NCBI RefSeq assembly: GCF_030818415.1
Contig: NZ_JAUTAE010000001.1
Location: forward strand, 1,738,501 to 1,802,500
DNA length: 64,000 nt
Origin: Sphingomonas sp. SORGH_AS_0950
GTDB lineage: Bacteria > Pseudomonadota > Alphaproteobacteria > Sphingomonadales > Sphingomonadaceae
Reading direction: 5' to 3'
Under the pieces are notes generated by a model. It worked only from the letters and a program-made list of their open reading frames with translations. It was not told where the DNA came from and made no database searches. Shown here piece by piece: positions 57,090 through 64,000 of the stretch (position 1 is its first letter; each line of letters opens with the position of its first letter). Both the position numbers and the translations under genes were made by a program.

Positions 57090-57761
57090 TTATGCCGCCA
57101 CGGGCGCTTTTCCGGATTTGGCCGCAGGGGCGGGCGTCTTGGGGCGATAGGCGCACAGGTCCTCGACCGGGCAGCGCCAGCATTCGGGCCGCCGGGCCTT
57201 GCAGATATAGCGGCCGTGCAGGATCAGCCAGTGATGGGCATGGACGCGGAACGGCGCGGGCGTCGCCTTGTCCAGCTTGAGTTCGACCGCCAGCACCGTC
57301 TTGCCCTTGGCCAGCCCGGTGCGGTTGCAGACGCGGAAGATGTGCGTGTCGACCGCGAAGGTCTCCTGCCCGAAAGCCACGTTCAGCACGACATTGGCGG
57401 TCTTGCGCCCTACGCCGGGCAGCCGCTCCAGCGCCGCGCGATCCTCCGGCACCTCGCCGCCATAATCGTCGACCAGCATCCGCGACAGGGCGATGACGTT
57501 CTTGGCCTTGGTGTTGAACAGGCCGATCGTCTTGATGTGCTGTTTCAGCCCATCCTCGCCCAGTTCAAGCATCTTTTGCGGCGTGTCGACCTCGGCGAAC
57601 AAGGCGCGGGTCGCCTTGTTGACGCCGATATCGGTGGCCTGCGCGGACAGTGCGACCGCGACCACCAGCGTATAGGGGTTGCGGAACTCCAGCTCGGTCT
57701 CGGGATGCGGGTTCGCCTCCGCCAGCCGGTGGTAGAATTCGACGACGTCCGCCTTCTTCAT
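57090..57761 (-). CDS. nth: endonuclease III (DNA glycosylase/AP lyase)
   Basis: Removes oxidised pyrimidines and nicks the abasic site. 223 residues from ATG 57,761: [14 protein letters not shown], helix-hairpin-helix [20 protein letters not shown] with the catalytic Lys, catalytic Asp in [13 protein letters not shown], and a C-terminal [4Fe-4S] loop with spacing 6-2-5 ([17 protein letters not shown]). It starts five bases after dapB ends, forming a dapB-nth operon. The tail is Ala/Pro/Lys-rich. Confidence 0.96.
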   Translation of the reverse strand: MKKADVVEFYHRLAEANPHPETELEFRNPYTLVVAVALSAQATDIGVNKATRALFAEVDTPQKMLELGEDGLKQHIKTIGLFNTKAKNVIALSRMLVDDYGGEVPEDRAALERLPGVGRKTANVVLNVAFGQETFAVDTHIFRVCNRTGLAKGKTVLAVELKLDKATPAPFRVHAHHWLILHGRYICKARRPECWRCPVEDLCAYRPKTPAPAAKSGKAPVAA

Positions 57762-57766
57762 GTCCG

Positions 57767-58495
57767 TTACAGGCCCAGCACGTCGCCCATGCGATAGCGC
57801 CCCGGCGCCTGCCCCGCGAGCCACAGCGCCGCGCGCACCGCGCCGCGCGCGAAGATGCTGCGGTCCTGCGCGAAATGGCCCAGCGTCACCCGCTCGCCCT
57901 CGCCCGCGAAGATCACCTCATGATCGCCGATCACCGAGCCGCCGCGCAGGGCCGCCAGCCCGATCGTCCCCTCGGTCCGCGCGCCCACCAGCCCGGCACG
58001 GCCATCGACGCGCAGTTCGGACAGCGGATGCCCCCGCCCCGCCGCCGCCGCTTCGCCCAGAAGGAGCGCGGTGCCCGAGGGCGCATCGACCTTGTGCCGG
58101 TGGTGCATCTCGGTGATCTCGATATCCCAGTCGCTGCCCAGCCGCGCCGCCGCCTCGCGCACCAGATTGGCGAGCAGCGTGATGCCGAGCGAGGTGTTGC
58201 CGGTCTGGAGCACCGCGATGTCCGCCGCCGCCGCGTCGATCGCGGCATGCTGCGCGGGCGACAGGCCGGTGGTCCCGATCACGATCGGGGTGCGCGCCGC
58301 GCGGGCGGCCGCCAGATGCGCGTCGAGCGCACCCGCAATCGAGAAATCCACCAGCACATCGGCGCGTGCCGCCAGCGCCGCCGGATCGTCATGCGAGTCG
58401 CAGCCCCCCGCCAGCGTGGCGCCCTCGCCCTCGATCAGCTCGGCAATGGCACGGCCCATGCGCCCGGCGCTGCCATAGATACCGATGGCGGTCAT
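57767..58495 (-). CDS. dapB: 4-hydroxy-tetrahydrodipicolinate reductase
   Basis: Lysine/diaminopimelate pathway enzyme using NAD(P)H. 242 residues from ATG 58,495: dinucleotide loop [50 protein letters not shown], catalytic region [19 protein letters not shown] with the His and Lys. The open frame back to 58,873 overlaps the sirtuin promoter region and lacks homology. Co-transcribed with nth. Confidence 0.96.
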   Translation of the reverse strand: MTAIGIYGSAGRMGRAIAELIEGEGATLAGGCDSHDDPAALAARADVLVDFSIAGALDAHLAAARAARTPIVIGTTGLSPAQHAAIDAAAADIAVLQTGNTSLGITLLANLVREAAARLGSDWDIEITEMHHRHKVDAPSGTALLLGEAAAAGRGHPLSELRVDGRAGLVGARTEGTIGLAALRGGSVIGDHEVIFAGEGERVTLGHFAQDRSIFARGAVRAALWLAGQAPGRYRMGDVLGL

Positions 58496-58751
58496 GCGGG
58501 GATCCCGGCGGAGAAGAGGAAGAAGGTCGTCATGGGAGCGCTCCTTGACACAGGTTGGCGCGCGAAGAAACCGCGTGGCCGTTCCATGCTTCAACGATCC
58601 CCAGGCCATAAAGGTTGGCCGTCGGACCTGCCCCGGATTAGAATTGCCGGCCATGACGCCCGACGGCCCTTCCCCTGAATTCGCCTGGACCATTGATGGT
58701 CCGCCGCGATGGCGGACTTCGCCGTAGTGACAATAGTGGAGCGCCTGCTGC

Positions 58752-59453
58752 ATGACCGACATCCGCAACATCGTCATCCTCACCGGCGCGGGTATCTCGG
58801 CCGAGTCCGGCATCGCCACTTTTCGCGGGCCCGGCGGGCTGTGGGAGGGGCACCGGGTCGAGGATGTGTGCACACCCGAGGCGCTCGCCGCCGATCCGGA
58901 CCTCGTCCACCTCTTCTATGATCGGCGGCGGGGGGCGCTGGCCGATGTCGTGCCCAATGCGGCGCATGCGGCGCTGGCGCGGCTGGATCGGGCGTGGTCG
59001 GGCGAATTGCTGATCGTCACGCAGAATGTCGATGACCTGCACGAGCGGGCGGGGGCGAAGCGGCTGCTGCATATGCACGGCGCGTTGAAACGGGCCCTGT
59101 GCGCGGGCTGCGGGGAGCGGTTCGACTGGCAGGACGACCTCCCACCCGGCTCCCCCTGCCCCACCTGTGCCTCGCCCGCGCTTCGCCCCGACATCGTGTT
59201 CTTCGGCGAGATCCCCTATCACATGGACCGGATCGAGGCGGCGCTGGCCGAGGCCGATCTGTTCGTGTCGATCGGCACCTCGGGCGCGGTCTATCCCGCC
59301 GCCGGGTTCGTGTGGATGGCGCGCGAATATGGCGCGGCGACGCTGGAGCTGAACCTCGATCGCTCGGAGGGAAGCGGCTGGTTCGACGAAAGCCGCCTGG
59401 GTCCGGCGGGGCAGCTGGTGCCCGAATGGGTCGAGCAGATGCTCAGCCGGTGA
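58752..59453 (+). CDS. cobB: sirtuin, NAD-dependent protein deacylase
   Basis: 233 residues, class III sirtuin like E. coli CobB: GAGISAESGIATFRGPGGLW, the Tyr-x-x-Arg pair in HLFYDRRRGAL that accommodates succinyl/malonyl-lysine, TQNVDDLHERAG, catalytic His in LHMHGALKRAL, zinc cysteines CAGCGERF and CPTCASP, and FVSIGTSGAVYPA. It therefore probably removes both acetyl and acidic acyl groups. Its 3' end overlaps cysQ by 11 bases, tail to tail. Confidence 0.95.
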   Translation: MTDIRNIVILTGAGISAESGIATFRGPGGLWEGHRVEDVCTPEALAADPDLVHLFYDRRRGALADVVPNAAHAALARLDRAWSGELLIVTQNVDDLHERAGAKRLLHMHGALKRALCAGCGERFDWQDDLPPGSPCPTCASPALRPDIVFFGEIPYHMDRIEAALAEADLFVSIGTSGAVYPAAGFVWMAREYGAATLELNLDRSEGSGWFDESRLGPAGQLVPEWVEQMLSR

Positions 59454-60252
59454 CGGGTACGATGACCTCGCGGGCGCGGGGGCCGAGCCGTTCGACCGCC
59501 GCATCCTGAAGACCCCGCGCCGTCACCAGGACGCCAAAGGCGCGCGGGTCGGGCTTGTTGAAGAGCAGCGGCTGGCCCAGCGCATCGGCGACCCCGGCCC
59601 CCGCCTCGGACGCGATCAGCGCGGCGGCGGCGATGTCCCATTCATTGCCCCAGCGCAGCGTGGCGACCAGATCGGCTTCGTCGGCGGCGACCATCGCGAT
59701 GCGCAGCGCGATCGAATTGGGCTTGAAGACGGCGACCAGATCGCGGTCCGCCTTGGGCAGCGCATCGACCGGCACCCGCGCACCGGGCATCTGGCGGCAA
59801 TAGCCCGCACTCAGCGCGCGCCCGTTGCGCGTCGCGCCCTGCCCCGCCTGCGCCAGCCACAGCTCGCCGCGCGCGGGGGCGGCCAGCACGCCGATCACCG
59901 GCCGCCCGTCCTCGACCAGCGCGACCGACACCGCCCAGCCCTCGCGCCCCCGGATATAGTCGCGCGTGCCGTCGATCGGATCGACCACCCAGACCCGGCG
60001 CGCGGCCAGCCGGTCGGGCTTGTCCGCCGTCTCCTCGGACAGCCAGCCCGCATCGGGGACCAGCGCGGTCAGCCGGGCATGGAGCATCCGGTCGACGTCC
60101 AGATCGACCTCGCATACCGGGCTGCCGGGGGTCTTCTCCCATTGGCGGAAATCGGTGCGCCAGCGGGCGAGCGCCATCGCCGCCGCCTCGCGCGCCGCCG
60201 CCACGACCGCCGGGATCAGGTCCCGGGCGGGGATCGGGTCAGCCGCCGGCAA
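59443..60252 (-). CDS. cysQ: inositol-monophosphatase family enzyme, CysQ-like
   Basis: 269 residues of the Li-sensitive, Mg-dependent phosphatase family: WLSEETADKPDRL, the metal-binding DPIDGTRDYIRG (D-x-I-D-G-T) and WDIAAAALIASEAGAGVADA (W-D-x-A-A). Length and LSEET place it near CysQ, 3'(2'),5'-bisphosphate nucleotidase of sulfate assimilation; an inositol phosphatase role is the alternative. Its start overlaps the pmbA stop by 14 bases. Confidence 0.85.
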   Translation of the reverse strand: MPAADPIPARDLIPAVVAAAREAAAMALARWRTDFRQWEKTPGSPVCEVDLDVDRMLHARLTALVPDAGWLSEETADKPDRLAARRVWVVDPIDGTRDYIRGREGWAVSVALVEDGRPVIGVLAAPARGELWLAQAGQGATRNGRALSAGYCRQMPGARVPVDALPKADRDLVAVFKPNSIALRIAMVAADEADLVATLRWGNEWDIAAAALIASEAGAGVADALGQPLLFNKPDPRAFGVLVTARGLQDAAVERLGPRAREVIVPVTG

Positions 60253-61585
60253 CCGTCATTCCATCGATGCGCAGCGTGGGCACGTTGACGCCGTAGCGGA
60301 ACTCCAGATCATGGGCCGGGGTCATGGCGAGGAACATATCCTTCAGATTGCCTGCCACGGTGAACTCCGCAACCGGCTCCGCGATCCGCCCGCCGACGAT
60401 GCGAAAGCCCGCCGCGCCCCGGCTATAGTCGCCGGTGACGGGATTGACCCCGCTGCCGATCAGCTCGGTCACATAGACGCCGTCGGCGATGTCGCCGATC
60501 AGCGTGTCGACCGGCACCCGGCCCGCCGCCATATAGAGGTTGCTGGTCGAAACGCCCGGCGCGCCCGCCGTGCCGCGCGCGGCATGGCCGGTCGGCTCCA
60601 GCCCCAGCTGCCGCGCGGAGGCGGAATCGAGCAGCCAGGTCTCCAGCACCCCGTCCTCGACGATCGCGGTCGGCGACACCGCCAGCCCCTCGCCATCGAA
60701 GGGGCGCGAGCGCAGGCCGTGCGGGCGGTGCGGATCGTCCTCGATACGAATGCCATCGGCCATCACCCGCTCGCCCAGCCGGTCGAGCAGGAAGCTGGTC
60801 CGCCGCGTGATCGACGCCCCCGCGATCGCCGAGACGAGATGCCCGACCAGCGACGATCCGACGCGCGGATCGAACACCACCGGCATCGCGCCGCTCGCCA
60901 GCTTGCCGGGGTTCAACCGTGCCACGGTCCGCTCGCCCGCGCGCGCGCCGATCGCCTCGGGGGTTTCGAGCAGGCGACGCAGGCGCGCGCCATGATGCGC
61001 ATAATCGCGCTGCATGCCCGCGCCCTCGCCCGCCACGACGCTGACCGACAGGCCATAGCCGGTGGCGGCATAGCCCGCCGCGAAACCATGGCTGGTGGCC
61101 AGCGCGGTGACGATGCGCGAGGCGGAGGCGCCGCCGCCTTCGGAATTGGTCACGCCCGGCACCGCGCGCGCGGCCTCCTCGGCGGCGAGCGCGGCGGCGC
61201 GCAGCGCCTCGGGCGCGACCTCGCCGCCATCGTCCAGGTCGAGCATCGGTGGCGCGCCGTGCAGCAGCCGCTCCTCGGGCGCCAGGCCCGCCCAGCGATC
61301 CTCCGGCGCCTCGCGCGCCATCGCGACCGCGCGTTCGACCGCGCGGTCCATCGCATCGCCCGACAGGTCCGAGGTCGAGACGCTGGCCGAGCGCCGCCCG
61401 ACGAACACGCGCAGGCCCAGTTCCTCGCTCTCCGACCGGCCGACATCCTCCAGCGCGCCCAGCCGTACCGACACCTCCAGCGCGGCATCGGCGGCGAAGA
61501 TGGCATCGGCGGCATCGGCTCCGGCGGCATGGGCGCGGGCGACGATATCGGCGGCCCGGTCGCGGGCCTGTTCGGGGGTCAACAT
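60239..61585 (-). CDS. pmbA: TldD/PmbA family metalloprotease subunit (TldE)
   Basis: 448 residues. TldE-type protein with N-terminal half starting MLTPEQARDRAADIVARAHA and C-terminal GVYVTELIGSGVNPVTGDYS, GAAGFRIVGGRIAEPVAEFT and the closing LEFRYGVNVPTLRIDGMTVA-like segment. TldE partners TldD to degrade or trim peptides; TldE itself lacks the HExxxH zinc motif, and none is seen here. tldD is not in the window. Operon with cysQ. Confidence 0.93.
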   Translation of the reverse strand: MLTPEQARDRAADIVARAHAAGADAADAIFAADAALEVSVRLGALEDVGRSESEELGLRVFVGRRSASVSTSDLSGDAMDRAVERAVAMAREAPEDRWAGLAPEERLLHGAPPMLDLDDGGEVAPEALRAAALAAEEAARAVPGVTNSEGGGASASRIVTALATSHGFAAGYAATGYGLSVSVVAGEGAGMQRDYAHHGARLRRLLETPEAIGARAGERTVARLNPGKLASGAMPVVFDPRVGSSLVGHLVSAIAGASITRRTSFLLDRLGERVMADGIRIEDDPHRPHGLRSRPFDGEGLAVSPTAIVEDGVLETWLLDSASARQLGLEPTGHAARGTAGAPGVSTSNLYMAAGRVPVDTLIGDIADGVYVTELIGSGVNPVTGDYSRGAAGFRIVGGRIAEPVAEFTVAGNLKDMFLAMTPAHDLEFRYGVNVPTLRIDGMTVAGG

Positions 61586-61643
61586 GCCACAGGACTTAAG
61601 GGCGCATGCGCGGCGATGCCAGTCCCCACGAACCCGCCCCCCG

Positions 61644-63416
61644 TCAGCCGGCCCGCGCCAGCGCCAGTACCGGGCGCGCCGCGACGGCGGGCGCCCGGAC
61701 CGCCGGTCCGTCCCCGCGCGTCAGCCGGAACTGCGCCACCTCGCGCGCCAGCCCCTCGGCCTCCGCCGCCAGATGACGCGCGGCGGCATGGGCCTGTTCG
61801 ACCATGGCGGCATTTTGCTGGGTCGATCCGTCCATGTCGGCGACCGCGAGATTCACCTGTTGCAGCCCGGTCGCCTGGCGCTGCGCCGAGGTCGCGATCT
61901 CGGCGACGAGCCCGGCAATCTCCTCGATCCGTACCGAAATCGCCTCCAGCGCGCGCCCCGCCTCGCTGACCAGCCCGACACCCATGCCGATCTGCGACGA
62001 CGAGGTCTGGATACGCTCCTTCACATCCTTAGCGGCGTCGGCCGAACGCTGGGCGAGCGCGCGCACCTCGCTGGCGACGACGGCAAAGCCCTTGCCCGCA
62101 TCGCCCGCGCGCGCCGCCTCCACCCCGGCGTTCAGCGCCAGCAGGTTCGTCTGGAACGCGATGCCGTCGATGACCGTGATGATCTCGGAAATCTCGCCCG
62201 AGGAGCGTTCGATCGCCCCCATGGCATCGACCGCGCGGCGGACGACCTTGCCCGATTCCTGCGTGTCGCGGTGCGCGGCGGTGACCGCCGCGTTGACGCG
62301 CGTCGCACCACCGGCCGTCTCGCGGACCCCGGTGGTGATCTCGTCCATCGCCGCCGCCGTCTCCTCCAGGCTGGCCGCCTGCTGCTCGGTACGCTGCGAC
62401 AGGTCGTCGGACGCCGAGCGGACCTCCGTCGCCCCCGTCCTGACATGGCCCGCCGACGCCGCGACGCGCGACAGGGTCTGGGTCAGCCGCTCCATCGTCG
62501 CGTCGAAGGACAGGGCCAGCCCGCGATATTCCACCGGCAGCGTGTTCCCGATCCGGTGCGTCATATTGCCTTCGCCCAGCTGGTCGAGCGCGCAGGCCAG
62601 TTCGCGCACCACAATTTCCTGCTTGTCGGCGTTGCTCCGCTCCGCCTGCGCGGCGACGCGGAACACCTCGACCGCCGAGACCATGGTGCCGATCTCGTCG
62701 GTGCGCTCGCCCCCGTCGAGTGCCAGCGCCAGGTCGCCGCCCGCCATCCGGCGCATCGCATCGGCGGTCGCCCCGACCGGCCCCAGCACGCCGCGCATGA
62801 GATAGACCAGCCCGCCCGCCAGCAACGCGGCGATGACCAGGCCAAGCGCCACCAGGATCGCGATCGTGCTGTGCAGCGACGTCAGGCTGGCATCGGTCAC
62901 GCGCCCTTGTGCCCGGGTAACGGACGCGACCAGCGTGTCGATGTCGCGGCGATGCGCGGCATAGGCCTGGGTCAGCCGGGCATAGCTCGTCTCGGCCGCA
63001 GTGCGGTCGCCGCGCTGGATGGCGGGGATCGTCACATCGTCCAGCTCGGTCCAGAAGCGGTCGGCGTGACGTGCCGCCTGGTCGACGAGCAACGGCTTCA
63101 GCCCGTCGCCGATCGCCGACTGCTGCCAGCGCGCGATGCTCGCCCGGAAATCCTTCTCCAGCATGGCCAGCGCGGCCCGGCGCCGGGGCAGCGTTTCCGG
63201 ATGCTGGACGAGCAGCGTCGCCTCCAGATAGGGCTCGATGATATAGGCGGGCGGCGGCAGGATATCCGCCTGGAGATCGCTGATCTCCTGATTGGCGTCG
63301 GCCAGGGGGCCACCGATCCGGATGCGGTCGATCTCGAACCCGGTCACAACCCCGCCCAGCAGCAGCATGGCCATTATGGACAGGCCGCCCACTCGACACT
63401 TTTCTATGATATTCAA
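61644..63416 (-). CDS. methyl-accepting chemotaxis protein
   Basis: 590 residues: two membrane helices (about residues 10-28 and 185-210) around a periplasmic helical sensor, a HAMP domain ([20 protein letters not shown]), a second HAMP-like linker, and the signalling coiled coil with the hairpin tip [20 protein letters not shown] (EISEI...). Ligand unknown; no cheB/cheR-binding pentapeptide is seen at the C-terminus. A single gene with a 109-base AT-richer leader. Confidence 0.93.
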   Translation of the reverse strand: MNIIEKCRVGGLSIMAMLLLGGVVTGFEIDRIRIGGPLADANQEISDLQADILPPPAYIIEPYLEATLLVQHPETLPRRRAALAMLEKDFRASIARWQQSAIGDGLKPLLVDQAARHADRFWTELDDVTIPAIQRGDRTAAETSYARLTQAYAAHRRDIDTLVASVTRAQGRVTDASLTSLHSTIAILVALGLVIAALLAGGLVYLMRGVLGPVGATADAMRRMAGGDLALALDGGERTDEIGTMVSAVEVFRVAAQAERSNADKQEIVVRELACALDQLGEGNMTHRIGNTLPVEYRGLALSFDATMERLTQTLSRVAASAGHVRTGATEVRSASDDLSQRTEQQAASLEETAAAMDEITTGVRETAGGATRVNAAVTAAHRDTQESGKVVRRAVDAMGAIERSSGEISEIITVIDGIAFQTNLLALNAGVEAARAGDAGKGFAVVASEVRALAQRSADAAKDVKERIQTSSSQIGMGVGLVSEAGRALEAISVRIEEIAGLVAEIATSAQRQATGLQQVNLAVADMDGSTQQNAAMVEQAHAAARHLAAEAEGLAREVAQFRLTRGDGPAVRAPAVAARPVLALARAG

Positions 63417-63525
63417 GAGATTGGCTCCTCACCCTTTCTCCTGATACCAATCAAAACTTAAGATATGTTGTTTCGGCGGTTCAACGACTGCTCATTCCGG
63501 GCAATTCCGACGGACCGTCTTTTCC

Positions 63526-64000
63526 TCAGACCGGGGCCGCGTCGGCGCCCGCGCCGTAATGATGCCAGGTGAAGATCGCCAAGGCGCTGCGATGGGGGCG
63601 AAACGCCTCCGCCAGAGCGCGCACCTGCTTTTCCGAGGGCCGCGTGTCGTGGCCCAGGATCCGGCCCATCTCGATCTGCACCGCCAGATCCCCGGCGGGC
63701 CAGATATCGGTCCGCCCCTCGGCGAACAGCAGATAGACCTCCGCCGACCAGCGGCCGATGCCCTTCACCGCAACCAGTTGCGCGATCGCCTCTTCGTCAT
63801 CCTCGGGCAGATTGGCAAGATCGAGGCGGCCGCTCGTCACCTCTTCGGCCAGGCTGCGCAGATAGCCCGCCTTCTGGCGCGAGATGCCCGCGCCCCGCAG
63901 CGCCTCGTCGGTGACGCCGTGCATCCGGGTCGGATCGGTCGCGTCGCCCAGCAATTCGTGCAGCCGCCGCCAATGCGCATCCGCCGAGGCGACCGAGACC
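63526..64000 (-). CDS. alkA: DNA-3-methyladenine glycosylase II, AlkA-type (5' partial)
   Basis: The C-terminal 158 residues of an HhH-GPD glycosylase; the frame is open to the window edge at 64,000. Hairpin LVAVKGIGRWSAEVYLLFAE, then the catalytic Asp region DIWPAGDLAVQIEMGRIL, and RPHRSALAIFTWHHYG at the end. It excises alkylated purines. The N-terminus is outside the window. Confidence 0.9.
   Translation of the reverse strand, partial: VSVASADAHWRRLHELLGDATDPTRMHGVTDEALRGAGISRQKAGYLRSLAEEVTSGRLDLANLPEDDEEAIAQLVAVKGIGRWSAEVYLLFAEGRTDIWPAGDLAVQIEMGRILGHDTRPSEKQVRALAEAFRPHRSALAIFTWHHYGAGADAAPV

Noticed and set aside
61095..63461. 788-codon open frame on the plus strand
   Set aside because: It runs opposite pmbA and the chemotaxis protein, both clearly real.

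Overview
The window looks like a chromosomal segment of a high-GC alphaproteobacterium of the Sphingomonas group. The evidence is the gene content (cytochrome bc1, DUF3297, a membrane-anchored cytochrome c, a HrcA/CIRCE-controlled groESL, and a large TonB-dependent receptor of the Xanthomonas/Caulobacter/Sphingomonas type), the strong GC bias at third codon positions, and the GC-rich palindromic intergenic repeats. The organism call is an inference, because no rRNA is present.

Bases 1-43,270 are mostly ordinary core genome. In order: end of petB and petC; apt-trmL-hemF-GNAT; an inward-facing pair of membrane proteins; lipB; a Met-rich lipoprotein; a secreted protein; an ABC-F ATPase; DUF3297 and a glycine-rich envelope protein; an EVE-domain protein; a shikimate-dehydrogenase-like protein; a sialidase-like protein; nitronate monooxygenase with cytochrome c; pheA; the mutY-serine hydrolase-nudC operon; a DciA-like protein with two exported thioredoxin-fold proteins; groES-groEL; sppA; a GNAT enzyme; pgi; gor; a GST; a dienelactone hydrolase; the rodZ-cpoB-tilS-ftsH run downstream of ptsP; a DUF4142 protein; and lldD. 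Three families of palindromic intergenic repeats occupy most gaps, including a tandem array of about 125-bp units at 22,719-23,187 and two near-copies of a roughly 230-bp palindromic element at 16.9 and 33.5 kb.

Bases 43,270-57,044 form an accessory region with lower-GC stretches. It holds an autotransporter 3' remnant abutting a complete but frameshifted IS481-family element (44,280-45,291, CTAG target duplication), then two tandem exported ferritin-fold proteins that appear to have lost their metal ligands, divergent from a 956-residue TonB-dependent receptor. After these come an IS3/IS2-type element inserted into an IS110-type remnant, an AraC-GyrI regulator, an extra-looking tryptophanyl-tRNA synthetase, and a large serine recombinase whose last 21 codons lie inside tRNA-Arg(CCG). 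The recombinase-tRNA junction looks like the right end of an integrated element. Its left end is not visible.

Bases 57,044-64,000 return to core genes: nth-dapB, a sirtuin, pmbA-cysQ, a methyl-accepting chemotaxis protein, and the 3' part of an AlkA-type glycosylase. The best candidate for an undescribed system is the ferritin-fold pair plus TonB receptor at 45.4-50.5 kb. The trpS-recombinase unit with its shared TTCCC/GGGAA palindromes is second.
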